NCBI RefSeq assembly: GCF_003990185.1 | Contig: NZ_RZHF01000008.1 | Location: 171,452-235,451, forward strand | DNA: 64,000 nucleotides | Direction of reading: 5' to 3' | From: Vreelandella nanhaiensis | Lineage (GTDB): Bacteria; Pseudomonadota; Gammaproteobacteria; Pseudomonadales; Halomonadaceae | Shown: positions 51,347-59,247 of the stretch, in pieces | Layout of the letters: every line of letters starts with the position of its first letter | Numbering within the stretch: the stretch's first letter is position 1 | Program-made: the position numbers and the translations under genes | Notes under the pieces: model-generated | What the model was told of the DNA's origin: nothing | The model's input: the letters and a program-made list of their open reading frames with translations, nothing else | The model's database searches: none

Positions 51347-53445
51347 CAGATATTCTCCACCTTGTTTTTCTCGATGAATAAACAGCCATCCATCTGTACC
51401 TGCATTTTGTAGCCCGGCGGCACGATCGTTGAGGTCTCGGTCTCAACGACCACCAGGGGCCCTTCGCACCTGGCACCCGGCGGCAGGTCTTCTCGCTCAT
51501 ATACCAAGTAGGAGAGCGGCCGGTTTCGTGATGCATCGACGATCTGCCGAGTCATATGGGGAATCGGATCCTGGAAAGTGTCTACGGCATCGTTCGAATA
51601 AGGTTGTGTTGCCGTTGGTAGTCGGGAGCTCACATTAAGTGACCAACTGACCACCTCGGCATCCAGACCATCGACGGCATGACTGAATAACTGGGTATAG
51701 GCCGCGATGAAATCCTGCTTGAGCCGAGCCTCACAGCCATCAGATAGGCTGAGTTCACTCACCTCAATAGGGATTTCCCAGCCTTGTCCCGCGTAGCGCA
51801 TGTAAGCCTTAAGTTCGTATATATACTCCTGGTCCCCCCCGGCATCGCCGACAAACGACTCCACTTCCTGGCGCATATCCTCAATTAGCAAGTTTGCTTT
51901 TTCACGATCAAAGCTCTCGAGCCGCATGACGCTGCTGCGCAGGGACTCATAACTGAAAGGCGCCTTGAGGAAGCCAATGGCCGACCCGACCCCCGCGCCG
52001 GGCGGAATCAACAGGCTATCTACACCAAGCTTCTGACAGAGACGGGCGGCATGTACCGGAGCGGCGCCGCCAAAGGCGACCATGGTGTAAGTTTCCAACT
52101 CACAACCGCTTTCCACAGCATGCATGCGAGCAGCATTGGCCATGTTTTCATTCACCACTTCACTGATTGCGTAGGCAGCATCTTCCGCGACACCACCTAG
52201 CTGGGAGCTGATTTTCCGATCCAGGGCGATACGGGCGGCCTCGGTATCGAGCCTCATGCTGCCCCCGGCAAACCCCTGAGGATCCAGCTTGCCCAGCAGG
52301 AGATCTGCATCGGTGACGGTCGGATGTTCCCCACCAAGACCGTAGCAGGCTGGCCCCGGTTCAGAACCGGCGCTTTCAGGCCCGATACGGATCTGTTTCA
52401 GGTCATCCACGGAGGCAATCGACCCGCCACCAGCACCAATCTCCACCATTTCGATGACTGGGATAGAGATGGGCATACCGCTGCCTTTCTTGAAGCGATA
52501 CGACCTCGCGACTTCAAAGGTGCGTGAGGTTTTGGGTTTCATGTCATTAATCAAGCAAACCTTGGCTGTCGTGCCTCCCATATCAAAGGAAACGACACGT
52601 TTCAGGTCATGCTTTTCAGCAATATAGGAAGCATAGATGGTGCCGCCGGCAGGCCCAGATTCAAGTAACCTGACAGGAAACTTGGCAGCAGTACGAAGAG
52701 AAATCAGCCCCCCACCCGAGTGCATGAGATACACTGGGCATGTCATACCAGATGTCTTAAGCCGCTCTTCGAGTCGCTCCAGATAGGAAGACATCAAAGG
52801 TTTTACATAGGCATTGGCACATACCGTATTGAAACGCTCATATTCACGAATCTGTGGCGATACATCACTTGATATCGAAACCGAAACCCCGCTCAAGCTT
52901 TCTTCAATAGCTTTTTTTACCTGCTGCTCATGCATAGGGTTTCGATAACTATGCATCAGCCCGACGGCAACGCTTTCGTAGCCTACTTGCCGAATCTTTT
53001 CGATGACTTCCTGAAGCTTATCGTGGTCGACAGGTATCATCTCCTCGCCACTGGCAGCGATCCTGCCTCCTATTACATACCGGTCATGACGCGGGATGAG
53101 TGGCGCTGGTAGCACAATATTTAGATCATACTGTTCGAATCGGCTTTCGGTACGCATTTCAATGACGTCGCGAAATCCTTCCGTAGTAATAAACGCCGTA
53201 TGCGCACCACGCCGCTCGATTAGGGAATTAGTAGCCAGGGTAGTGCCATGGATTACTGTATCGATTTGCGAAAGGGAAATATTGGCCGTTTCAGCTGCTT
53301 TTGTGATGCCATCGATAATGGCCTGTTCAGGCTGTGTGTAGTTGGTTAGTACTTTAGAAGAAAACATCTCTTCCCCTTTCTCGAGGGCGACATCAGTAAA
53401 AGTCCCTCCGATGTCCACGCCCACACGTATACTGCTTCCACCCAT
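51346..53445 (-). CDS. hyuA: Hydantoinase A/oxoprolinase family subunit (ATP-dependent)
   Basis: 699 residues. The N-terminal ASKHA phosphate-binding loop is VGVDIGGTFTDVALE, then IHGTTLATNSLIERRG and FDMGGTTAKVCLI (second nucleotide motif). HAVDGLDAEVVSWSLN lies in the C-terminal region. HyuA subunits phosphorylate an amide or ketone for HyuB. Related pairs are N-methylhydantoinase, 5-oxoprolinase, acetone and acetophenone carboxylases; no third small carboxylase subunit is encoded here, so hydantoinase/oxoprolinase activity is somewhat favoured. First gene of its operon. Confidence 0.92.
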   Translation of the reverse strand: MGGSSIRVGVDIGGTFTDVALEKGEEMFSSKVLTNYTQPEQAIIDGITKAAETANISLSQIDTVIHGTTLATNSLIERRGAHTAFITTEGFRDVIEMRTESRFEQYDLNIVLPAPLIPRHDRYVIGGRIAASGEEMIPVDHDKLQEVIEKIRQVGYESVAVGLMHSYRNPMHEQQVKKAIEESLSGVSVSISSDVSPQIREYERFNTVCANAYVKPLMSSYLERLEERLKTSGMTCPVYLMHSGGGLISLRTAAKFPVRLLESGPAGGTIYASYIAEKHDLKRVVSFDMGGTTAKVCLINDMKPKTSRTFEVARSYRFKKGSGMPISIPVIEMVEIGAGGGSIASVDDLKQIRIGPESAGSEPGPACYGLGGEHPTVTDADLLLGKLDPQGFAGGSMRLDTEAARIALDRKISSQLGGVAEDAAYAISEVVNENMANAARMHAVESGCELETYTMVAFGGAAPVHAARLCQKLGVDSLLIPPGAGVGSAIGFLKAPFSYESLRSSVMRLESFDREKANLLIEDMRQEVESFVGDAGGDQEYIYELKAYMRYAGQGWEIPIEVSELSLSDGCEARLKQDFIAAYTQLFSHAVDGLDAEVVSWSLNVSSRLPTATQPYSNDAVDTFQDPIPHMTRQIVDASRNRPLSYLVYEREDLPPGARCEGPLVVVETETSTIVPPGYKMQVQMDGCLFIEKNKVENI

Positions 53446-53781
53446 TACCCAGCCCCCTTTCCCAATACAGCTTTTGGAGAATTGTTTAGTTAACCATCAG
53501 TTCACTAGAACCTAGCGGTTACTGGGTAGGAAGACTATTCAAAAAAATTTCGTCTAAGGAAAAAACAATTGAGGTCTAAAAAGCGATTCATTCCCTGAGC
53601 ATGACGCCGCCTGAAGATCAGACAGTCAGATCTTCTTGCTCCTTTGCTGGTAGCCCAACTGCTGTATTTCCTGAATTAATGAAGATTGAATTTCAACTTA
53701 TAAAAATCTTACTTAGAAAAAGCTGCCTTATTATTAGGGTTAATGAATACGACTAGCATCTGTTAAAGGCGTATGTGCTTA

Positions 53782-53930
53782 GGTTCTGTCTGAAAAGTCG
53801 GCTCTCATGCATCGCTCGATGCAGGCCAGTGTTACCATGGCTTTAAAGCTACTGGCCAGCTTATCGTAACGGGTATTGAGCCGACGTTTTTCCTTTAGCC
53901 AGCCAAACAGGCGTTCCACCACGTTACGAT
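53782..53930 (-). mobile_element. IS5-family end fragment, inverted relative to the copy at 44115
   Basis: The terminal repeat GGTTCTGTCTGAAAAGTC begins at 53782. On the minus strand the last 50 codons or so of the transposase follow (RNVVERLFGWLKEKRRLNTR, YDKLASSFKAMVTLACIERC, MRADFSDRT). The sequence is similar but not identical to the matching part of the element at 44115-45017, so it comes from a related copy. It breaks off at about 53930. Confidence 0.8.
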
Positions 53931-54241
53931 TCAACATCCAGTCGGCTGGTCAACAAGCGTTTTGGAGGCAAGATGAGCCGCGCATGATTGCCTGTTCTAC
54001 ATCTATAAGGTGGCTAGACTTTGTCGTCTGAAGCATCCTACCGATCTGATAGAAAATTGCAGATATGTATATTTGTAATACGGCTTTAGTACCCTTTCCA
54101 AACATACTAACACTCCCCATATTCAACTAAGCTTCTGTTTTTGTGAAAAAATTAATTGAAAATAAAGATTACCTACTACTAACTAAAAACAAATAAATGT
54201 TTGACAACCTTACAAGTTGACGCCTAATCTCCGAATACAAG

Positions 54242-54287
54242 ATCGGTACTATCGGTCCATAACAAGACAAGAGCCGGTAGCTACCGG
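54242..54287. promoter_or_regulatory. Direct repeat plus 14-base palindrome upstream of the TTT operon
   Basis: ATCGGT occurs at 54242-54247 and 54251-54256. The perfect palindrome CCGGTAG-CTACCGG lies at 54274-54287, 24 bases before the start codon. It may be the operator of the GntR protein encoded at 58342, or a 5'-leader hairpin. Confidence 0.45.
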
Positions 54288-54310
54288 AGACATGAAAAGG
54301 AGGGTACTCG

Positions 54311-55225
54311 ATGGCAGAACAAGAGGCGTCCATGGGCGTCAAACAAGCTTTGCAGGGCGTATCGGGGGTGCATGTTACTCCTTATCACTCTGACGGCCGG
54401 ATCAATAACGGTTTGCTAGCGGAGGTCATTGACGGCATCACCAACGCCGGTGTGCAAAACATCGTCACTGGCGGCAATACTGGCGAGTTTTATTCTTTAA
54501 CGCTCAGTGAAATCGAAAATATTTACAATATTGCTGTCAGTAGCGTCTCAGGCAGAGCCATCGTGACGGCTGGTGTAGGCCGTAGTGTTCATGAAGCGGT
54601 TCAACTTACTCAAGCTGCCGAAAAGGCAGGGGTAGATGCCGTGATGGTTCATCAGCCACCAGATCCCTTCGCGTCACCCCGCATGCTCTACAACTATATA
54701 GAAGAAATTTCGCGCAATACCGACCTGCCAGTCATTGCCTATGCTCGCAACCCAGGTCTCACGCCAGAGCACTTCATAAAGTTAAGCGAAATCGACAATG
54801 TAGTGGCTGTTAAATATGCCGTGCCGGATCCATTACGCCTGGCCGAATGCATCCGCGCTACCAAAGGTTCCTCCCTTCAATGGATCTGTGGGCTCGCTGA
54901 GAGTTGGGCATTGCCTTTTTATGCCTATGGTGCGCGGGGATTCACGTCAGGGCTTGTAAATATAAATGCACAGCTTTCTATGCATTTTTATCAAGCCCTG
55001 GAACAAGCTAACTGGAAAGAAGCACGGAATTTAGTAGAGCAAATAGCTAGCTTCGAAGAGATGCGGACTTTAGAGCAGAACGGTACGAACGTGACTGTAG
55101 TAAAAGACGCAATGAGATTAAACGGAATGGATGTAGGACCTGTAAGGCCTCCTGGAGTCGATCGGTTAGATGATAAAAACCTGCAGAGCCTGCAACAGAT
55201 TCTGGATAAGTGGAAGCAGGAGTAG
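54311..55225 (+). CDS. Dihydrodipicolinate synthase-family lyase/dehydratase
   Basis: 304 residues, TIM-barrel class I aldolase. VTPYHSDGRINNGLLAEVID, VTGGNTGEFYSLTLSEIENI (the GNTGE substrate loop), the catalytic Tyr in VIAYARNPG and the Schiff-base Lys in VVAVKYAVPDP are present. GNTGEFYSL resembles 5-dehydro-4-deoxyglucarate dehydratase more than lysine-pathway DapA. The TTT transporter downstream and the succinate-semialdehyde-type ALDH in the same gene set would fit sugar-acid breakdown to 2-oxoglutarate semialdehyde. That reaction is an inference; other 2-oxoacid aldolases are possible. AAGGAGG precedes the ATG. Confidence 0.88.
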   Translation: MAEQEASMGVKQALQGVSGVHVTPYHSDGRINNGLLAEVIDGITNAGVQNIVTGGNTGEFYSLTLSEIENIYNIAVSSVSGRAIVTAGVGRSVHEAVQLTQAAEKAGVDAVMVHQPPDPFASPRMLYNYIEEISRNTDLPVIAYARNPGLTPEHFIKLSEIDNVVAVKYAVPDPLRLAECIRATKGSSLQWICGLAESWALPFYAYGARGFTSGLVNINAQLSMHFYQALEQANWKEARNLVEQIASFEEMRTLEQNGTNVTVVKDAMRLNGMDVGPVRPPGVDRLDDKNLQSLQQILDKWKQE

Positions 55226-55269
55226 TCACAATATATCCCTAGCTAAGCAACAATAAAAATGGAGTCAAC

Positions 55270-56235
55270 ATGCCAACTACAAAATTAACAAAAAGTATGA
55301 TTACAGCTTTGGGCGCCCTGACATTAGCATCAAGCGTGTCAGCGGCAAACTTTCCAATGCGAGATATAAGACTAATCGTACCGTGGCCTGCGGGAGGAGG
55401 CACCGACGCGATAGCGCGAAAAACTAGCAACCTCGCCGAAGAACAGCTCCCTGTATCAATCTATGCAGAAAATATTTCTGGAGCAGTTAGCGCAACTGGG
55501 CTAATGCAAATGATACAGTCTCGTCCAGACGGCCATACAGTAGGAGTTTTAACCTACGATAGCGTAATTACTGTCCCCCGTAGTGAGCTAGTTCCTGGAT
55601 ATGATCTCGACAAGATGGCATTTATTGCTCGCCTTACCCAAGAGTCGGATGCGCTTGTCGTATCATCACGCTCAGGTTTCAAAAGTTTCGAGGAACTCAT
55701 CAATGCCGCAAAGGAGAACCCCGGCAAGATTCGCATCGGGGTAATGCCTGAGGGATCGGGTCCCTACCTTGCTGCTCTGCGTATTGAGATGGCGACTGGC
55801 GTGGACTTCAACATAATTACCTACCCCGGTGCAGCTGCCGAAGAATCAGAAGCCATGCTATCGGGTGAAATAGATGGCGCTATTGCAAGTCTTGGGGATT
55901 TTGCAGGACTGATCGAATCAGGGGATGTCCTAGGCGTAGTCGAACTCTCTTCCGAGCAGAACCCCTCTTACCCAGATGTGCCTCCTATTAGCGAGCTTGG
56001 GCATGAGTTAGAGTCGGGCAGCTTTATCGTTCTAGCCACCCCAGAGGGCACGCCTGACGATTCTGTAGAAATACTTGAGAATGCCTATAAACAAGCCTTT
56101 GAAAGCGAAGAGTTCCAACAGTGGGTGACTCAGGTTGGTGTGACACCTAGTTGGCTGGGATCTTCTGAAGTTGGGAGCTGGCTAAGGGAGCGGCAATCTG
56201 AAACCTATTCGTTGATGGACGAGCTCGGACTATAA
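55270..56235 (+). CDS. tctC: Tripartite tricarboxylate transporter binding protein (TctC/Bug family)
   Basis: 321 residues. Signal peptide to VSAA (about residue 25). The Bug fold begins NFPMRDIRLIVPWPAGGGTDAIARK, the segment that wraps the ligand carboxylate. GVMPEGSGPYLAALRIEMATG and SGEIDGAIASLGD follow, and the C-terminus has LRERQSETYSLMDELGL. It collects a carboxylate for TctAB. It is followed by a strong stem-loop that probably sets its high expression relative to the permease genes. Confidence 0.92.
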   Translation: MPTTKLTKSMITALGALTLASSVSAANFPMRDIRLIVPWPAGGGTDAIARKTSNLAEEQLPVSIYAENISGAVSATGLMQMIQSRPDGHTVGVLTYDSVITVPRSELVPGYDLDKMAFIARLTQESDALVVSSRSGFKSFEELINAAKENPGKIRIGVMPEGSGPYLAALRIEMATGVDFNIITYPGAAAEESEAMLSGEIDGAIASLGDFAGLIESGDVLGVVELSSEQNPSYPDVPPISELGHELESGSFIVLATPEGTPDDSVEILENAYKQAFESEEFQQWVTQVGVTPSWLGSSEVGSWLRERQSETYSLMDELGL

Positions 56236-56257
56236 GCTCGAGTCACACAGCGCACTT

Positions 56258-56277
56258 CCCCAGGGGTAACCCTGGGG
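56258..56277 (+). promoter_or_regulatory. Intercistronic stem-loop between tctC and tctB
   Basis: CCCCAGGG-GTAA-CCCTGGGG is a perfect 8-base GC-rich stem with a 4-base loop in the 62-base gap. No T-tract follows, so it looks like an RNA-stabilising or partial-attenuation hairpin rather than a full terminator. Such structures commonly raise binding-protein mRNA over permease mRNA. Confidence 0.6.
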
Positions 56278-56297
56278 TTACGGTCGAGGACAAGGCT

Positions 56298-56789
56298 ATG
56301 TCATTCATACCTGTAACTAGAACAAAGAGGCTTGTTTTCCCTCTTTTTCTATTGGCGTTTTCACTTATTTACTTAATTTCCTCCATATCACTAGGTGCGC
56401 CGTTGAACAATGGGCGCTTAACACCTTCATTTTTTCCTCTTCTTCTAGGGGGAATTTCCACAGCCTTTACGCTTATGCTTCTTATTCGTACGGTAAGGCA
56501 AGAAAGAAATGAGGAAGTCAGGGATTCGCCCCAGAAGGAACCGGGAACAAGAAGTATAGATAAGTTTCTTCCTCTGTTGGTTATTGCCGCTACAGTTTTC
56601 TATACCATTCTCTTCCCTATTATTGGCTACTTTTTATCGTCATTACCTTATGTATTCTCTATTATCATAATCTTCTCTGACCTGAACAAACTAGCCACTA
56701 AGTTCTTGCTAACAATAGCTGTAGTATTTTTAGGATACCTACTCTTTGAGCAAGTATTCCGTGTTCGGCTACCGGCATTATGGGGATAA
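56298..56789 (+). CDS. tctB: Tripartite tricarboxylate transporter small membrane protein (TctB)
   Basis: 163 residues with four hydrophobic segments: about 14-32, 45-65, 95-120 and 125-155. The LTPSFFPLLLGG motif after the first helix is the TctB hallmark. It ends 3 bases before tctA and forms its membrane partner. The hydrophilic loop at 65-95 is rich in Glu, Arg and Lys. Confidence 0.9.
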   Translation: MSFIPVTRTKRLVFPLFLLAFSLIYLISSISLGAPLNNGRLTPSFFPLLLGGISTAFTLMLLIRTVRQERNEEVRDSPQKEPGTRSIDKFLPLLVIAATVFYTILFPIIGYFLSSLPYVFSIIIIFSDLNKLATKFLLTIAVVFLGYLLFEQVFRVRLPALWG

Positions 56790-56792
56790 TTA

Positions 56793-58325
56793 ATGGACTT
56801 CATATTACTTGTTATTAGTAGCTTCGGGCTGCTATTAAACCCGGTCACACTTACTTATGTAGTCTTAGGGTTTTTGATAGGAACTATATTTGCTGCTATT
56901 CCAGGCCTCACAGCCACACTGGCCTTGGCGCTGCTGCTTCCACTGACTTATAGTCTAGATGTCACTACTGCTCTAATGGCATGTGCCAGTATATATATGG
57001 CGGGCATGTGCGGTGGGAGCATTACCGCGACAACTATTAATATACCGGGTGCTCCCTCGTCTATGATGACAGCACTTGAAGGCTACCCAATGCAGCAACG
57101 CGGGCAAGGAGCTTTGGCTCTAGGTCATGCCGCGCTTGGCTCCATGGTGGGTGGTGGTCTGGGCGCCGTATTGCTGATTATCCTTGCTCCCTTCATTGCG
57201 AAGGCATCGTTATTAGTACAGACCCCTGGCAAGTTTTCCTTGATTGCCTTTGCGTTGATAGTCGTCGTGGCTGCGCAGCGTGGAAAAATAACCAAGGCAG
57301 CGATCGCCGCCTGTCTTGGGCTTATGCTGGCTACCATTGGTTTAGATTCCATGGTTCCCATTGCCCGTTTAACATTCGGTGTACCTGCGCTGACGGCTGG
57401 CATCGACCTTATGCCAGTCATCATTGGGACTTTTGCAATTAGCGAAATACTGATACAGGCTGGCTCAATAGCCGAGCACCGGAAGTTGTCAAAGGAAATA
57501 CTCAAAGCAAATCCCATTAAACGGCGAGACTTTATCCCACCGCTATCTTCCGTCCGTGAGATTGGCCTATGGTGCTACCTCAAATCTTCAGCCATCGGCT
57601 ACCTTGTGGGTACACTACCTGGTGCCGGCGGATCAATGGGCAGCTTTCTCGCTTATGTCGAAGCTGTTAGAACTTCAAAAAACCCAGAGAGTTTCGGAAA
57701 AGGTAATCCTAAAGGCATCGCTGCTGCAGAAAGCGCCAATAATGCGGTTTGTGGTGGTGCATTTGTCCCTATGCTGACATTTGGCATTCCTGGCGACCCT
57801 ATCACCGCTATCGTACTGGGTGTGCTAGTTATCAATGGTATCCAGCCAGGCCCCCAATTACTGGCCGATCAAGCAGGGCTGGTTGCTCCGATGCTTGCCT
57901 CCTTGCTCTTTAGCGCTGTGATTCTCATCCCCCTAACCCTGTTCTTGCTGGGGCCATATTTCATTAGGATCGTTTCTATACGTAAAGATGTGCTTTACGG
58001 CTCCATTGCCCTTCTCGCTGTTGTTGGCAGCTACGTAGCGACTTACTCAGTCTTCCAGATGTATTTGGCGCTGGTGTTAGGCATCTTAGCCTACTTCCTT
58101 AGGAAGAATGGCTTCCCTGTCATTACGCTACTTCTAGGTTTCATTCTAGGGCCTAATCTAGAAGATTTCTTGAGGCGCTCGTTAACGTTGTCGAATGGCA
58201 ATCCGCTTACTTTTATCACGAGTCTTGATAGCCTGTTCTTTATATTACTGACATTATTTTTCGTTTACTTTCTCGCCATCAGGAAACCTATGGAGAATCC
58301 TGCGGCTTCCATTAAATCCAATTAA
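56793..58325 (+). CDS. tctA: Tripartite tricarboxylate transporter large permease (TctA)
   Basis: 510 residues with about 11-12 membrane segments. Family hallmarks are TLTYVVLGFLIGTIFAAIPG, GGSITATTINIPGAPSSMMT with EGYPM, YLVGTLPGAGGSMGSFLAYV and FVPMLTFGIPGDPITAIVLG. It is the ion-coupled carrier of the TTT system and is translated directly after tctB (3-base gap). The ligand is probably a hydroxylated di- or tricarboxylate or sugar acid, given the neighbouring DapA-family enzyme. Confidence 0.94.
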   Translation: MDFILLVISSFGLLLNPVTLTYVVLGFLIGTIFAAIPGLTATLALALLLPLTYSLDVTTALMACASIYMAGMCGGSITATTINIPGAPSSMMTALEGYPMQQRGQGALALGHAALGSMVGGGLGAVLLIILAPFIAKASLLVQTPGKFSLIAFALIVVVAAQRGKITKAAIAACLGLMLATIGLDSMVPIARLTFGVPALTAGIDLMPVIIGTFAISEILIQAGSIAEHRKLSKEILKANPIKRRDFIPPLSSVREIGLWCYLKSSAIGYLVGTLPGAGGSMGSFLAYVEAVRTSKNPESFGKGNPKGIAAAESANNAVCGGAFVPMLTFGIPGDPITAIVLGVLVINGIQPGPQLLADQAGLVAPMLASLLFSAVILIPLTLFLLGPYFIRIVSIRKDVLYGSIALLAVVGSYVATYSVFQMYLALVLGILAYFLRKNGFPVITLLLGFILGPNLEDFLRRSLTLSNGNPLTFITSLDSLFFILLTLFFVYFLAIRKPMENPAASIKSN

Positions 58326-58341
58326 TAACGATTGAGTGCTT

Positions 58342-59058
58342 ATGATGGCTGTTTTGGAAGCATCACCGAAGCGGGAAAAGCTTGCTGACCAACTTTACGG
58401 CATGCTAACGCAAGGTATTATCGACGGCAATTACAAGAAAGGCGGGAAATTGCCTTCTGAAAAAAAGATTTGTGAAATGTATTCTGTTTCGCGCCCAGTG
58501 GTAAGGGAGGCGCTGATGCGTCTCCAAGCCGATGGTATCGTCGTTTCTCGCCAAGGGTCGGGGTCTTATATACAGCACATCCCTCCTGCAGGACTTACGC
58601 AGTATGCAGATGCCGCAGACATTTCTATACTCCTCAAGAGCTACGAGGTTCGTATCGCTTTGGAGTGCGAGTCTAGTTCATTAGCCGCTATGAGGCGTAG
58701 TGATAAGCAGCTGGTACAGCTCCATCAAGCCTTAACCAAGATGGAAGAAGACATTCTTCAAGGGCAAATCGCTACTATCTCCGACTTCCAATTTCATATG
58801 GTTATTGCCCAGTCCACCGGCAACGACATGTTTCCTGAAATCCTTCAATCCATACACTTTAGCGTCGAAAAGGCCATGACTATGGCTTTAAGCATTACCA
58901 GAAGTGCTAGCCAGGAAAGGATACAGAAGGTTTTGAACGAGCATCGCGTTATCTACGATGCTATCAAGCAAAAGGATCCAGAGGGGGCCAGATTAGCCAT
59001 GCGCCACCATATCAGCTGTGTCCGCCAGCGTGTCACCGATAACTTGAGTGATGCATGA
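58342..59058 (+). CDS. GntR-family transcriptional regulator (FadR/FCD subfamily)
   Basis: 238 residues from the ATG at 58342 (GTG 58336 and ATG 58345 are alternatives; the spacing is too tight to decide). The winged helix has LADQLYGMLTQGIIDGNYKK, LPSEKKICEMYSVSRPVVRE and VVSRQGSGSYI. The FCD domain has VRIALECESSSLAAM, FQFHMVIAQSTGND and LNEHRVIYDAIKQKD with the metal-binding His residues. It follows tctA by 10 bases, so it is in the transporter operon and probably represses it. Confidence 0.92.
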   Translation: MMAVLEASPKREKLADQLYGMLTQGIIDGNYKKGGKLPSEKKICEMYSVSRPVVREALMRLQADGIVVSRQGSGSYIQHIPPAGLTQYADAADISILLKSYEVRIALECESSSLAAMRRSDKQLVQLHQALTKMEEDILQGQIATISDFQFHMVIAQSTGNDMFPEILQSIHFSVEKAMTMALSITRSASQERIQKVLNEHRVIYDAIKQKDPEGARLAMRHHISCVRQRVTDNLSDA

Positions 59059-59182
59059 GTTATACCGGGGTTCAAAAGCGCCAGTGACGAGTTACACAAT
59101 TGAGCTCCCCCGCTGCTAACAGGACTTCCTTTAGCTATGGTGCTGGTACATAGACCATGGACGAGATCTTAAGTTGGGTAAC

Positions 59183-59204
59183 TCCTGGCTCCTGGGAGTC
59201 AGGA
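59183..59204 (+). other. Hairpin in the gap between the GntR and ThDP genes
   Basis: TCCTGGCTCC-TG-GGAGTCAGGA pairs along almost its whole length with one G-T wobble. It is followed by ATTTACTG with no T-run, so it is probably an mRNA processing or stability element. The next gene starts 44 bases later after AGGAGAACTCGC. Confidence 0.4.
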
Positions 59205-59247
59205 ATTTACTGCAGCGCAAAAAACAAACAACATCAGGAGAACTCGC

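Larger units (their letters stand above)
53446..54310. other. Intergenic region between hyuA and the dapA-family gene
   Basis: Divergent region of about 865 bases. It holds an IS5 end fragment (53782-53930) and, close to the downstream gene, two ATCGGT direct repeats and a 14-base palindrome. The rest is AT-rich with no recognised frame. The promoter of the hyuA operon must lie between 53446 and about 53600, where GTTTAGTTAACC (53490) is a weak symmetric element. Confidence 0.6.

Noticed and set aside
51346..53445. Acetone/acetophenone carboxylase alpha-subunit assignment for HyuA
   Set aside because: No small third subunit gene is adjacent and the motifs are shared by all HyuA proteins, so only the family-level name is used.
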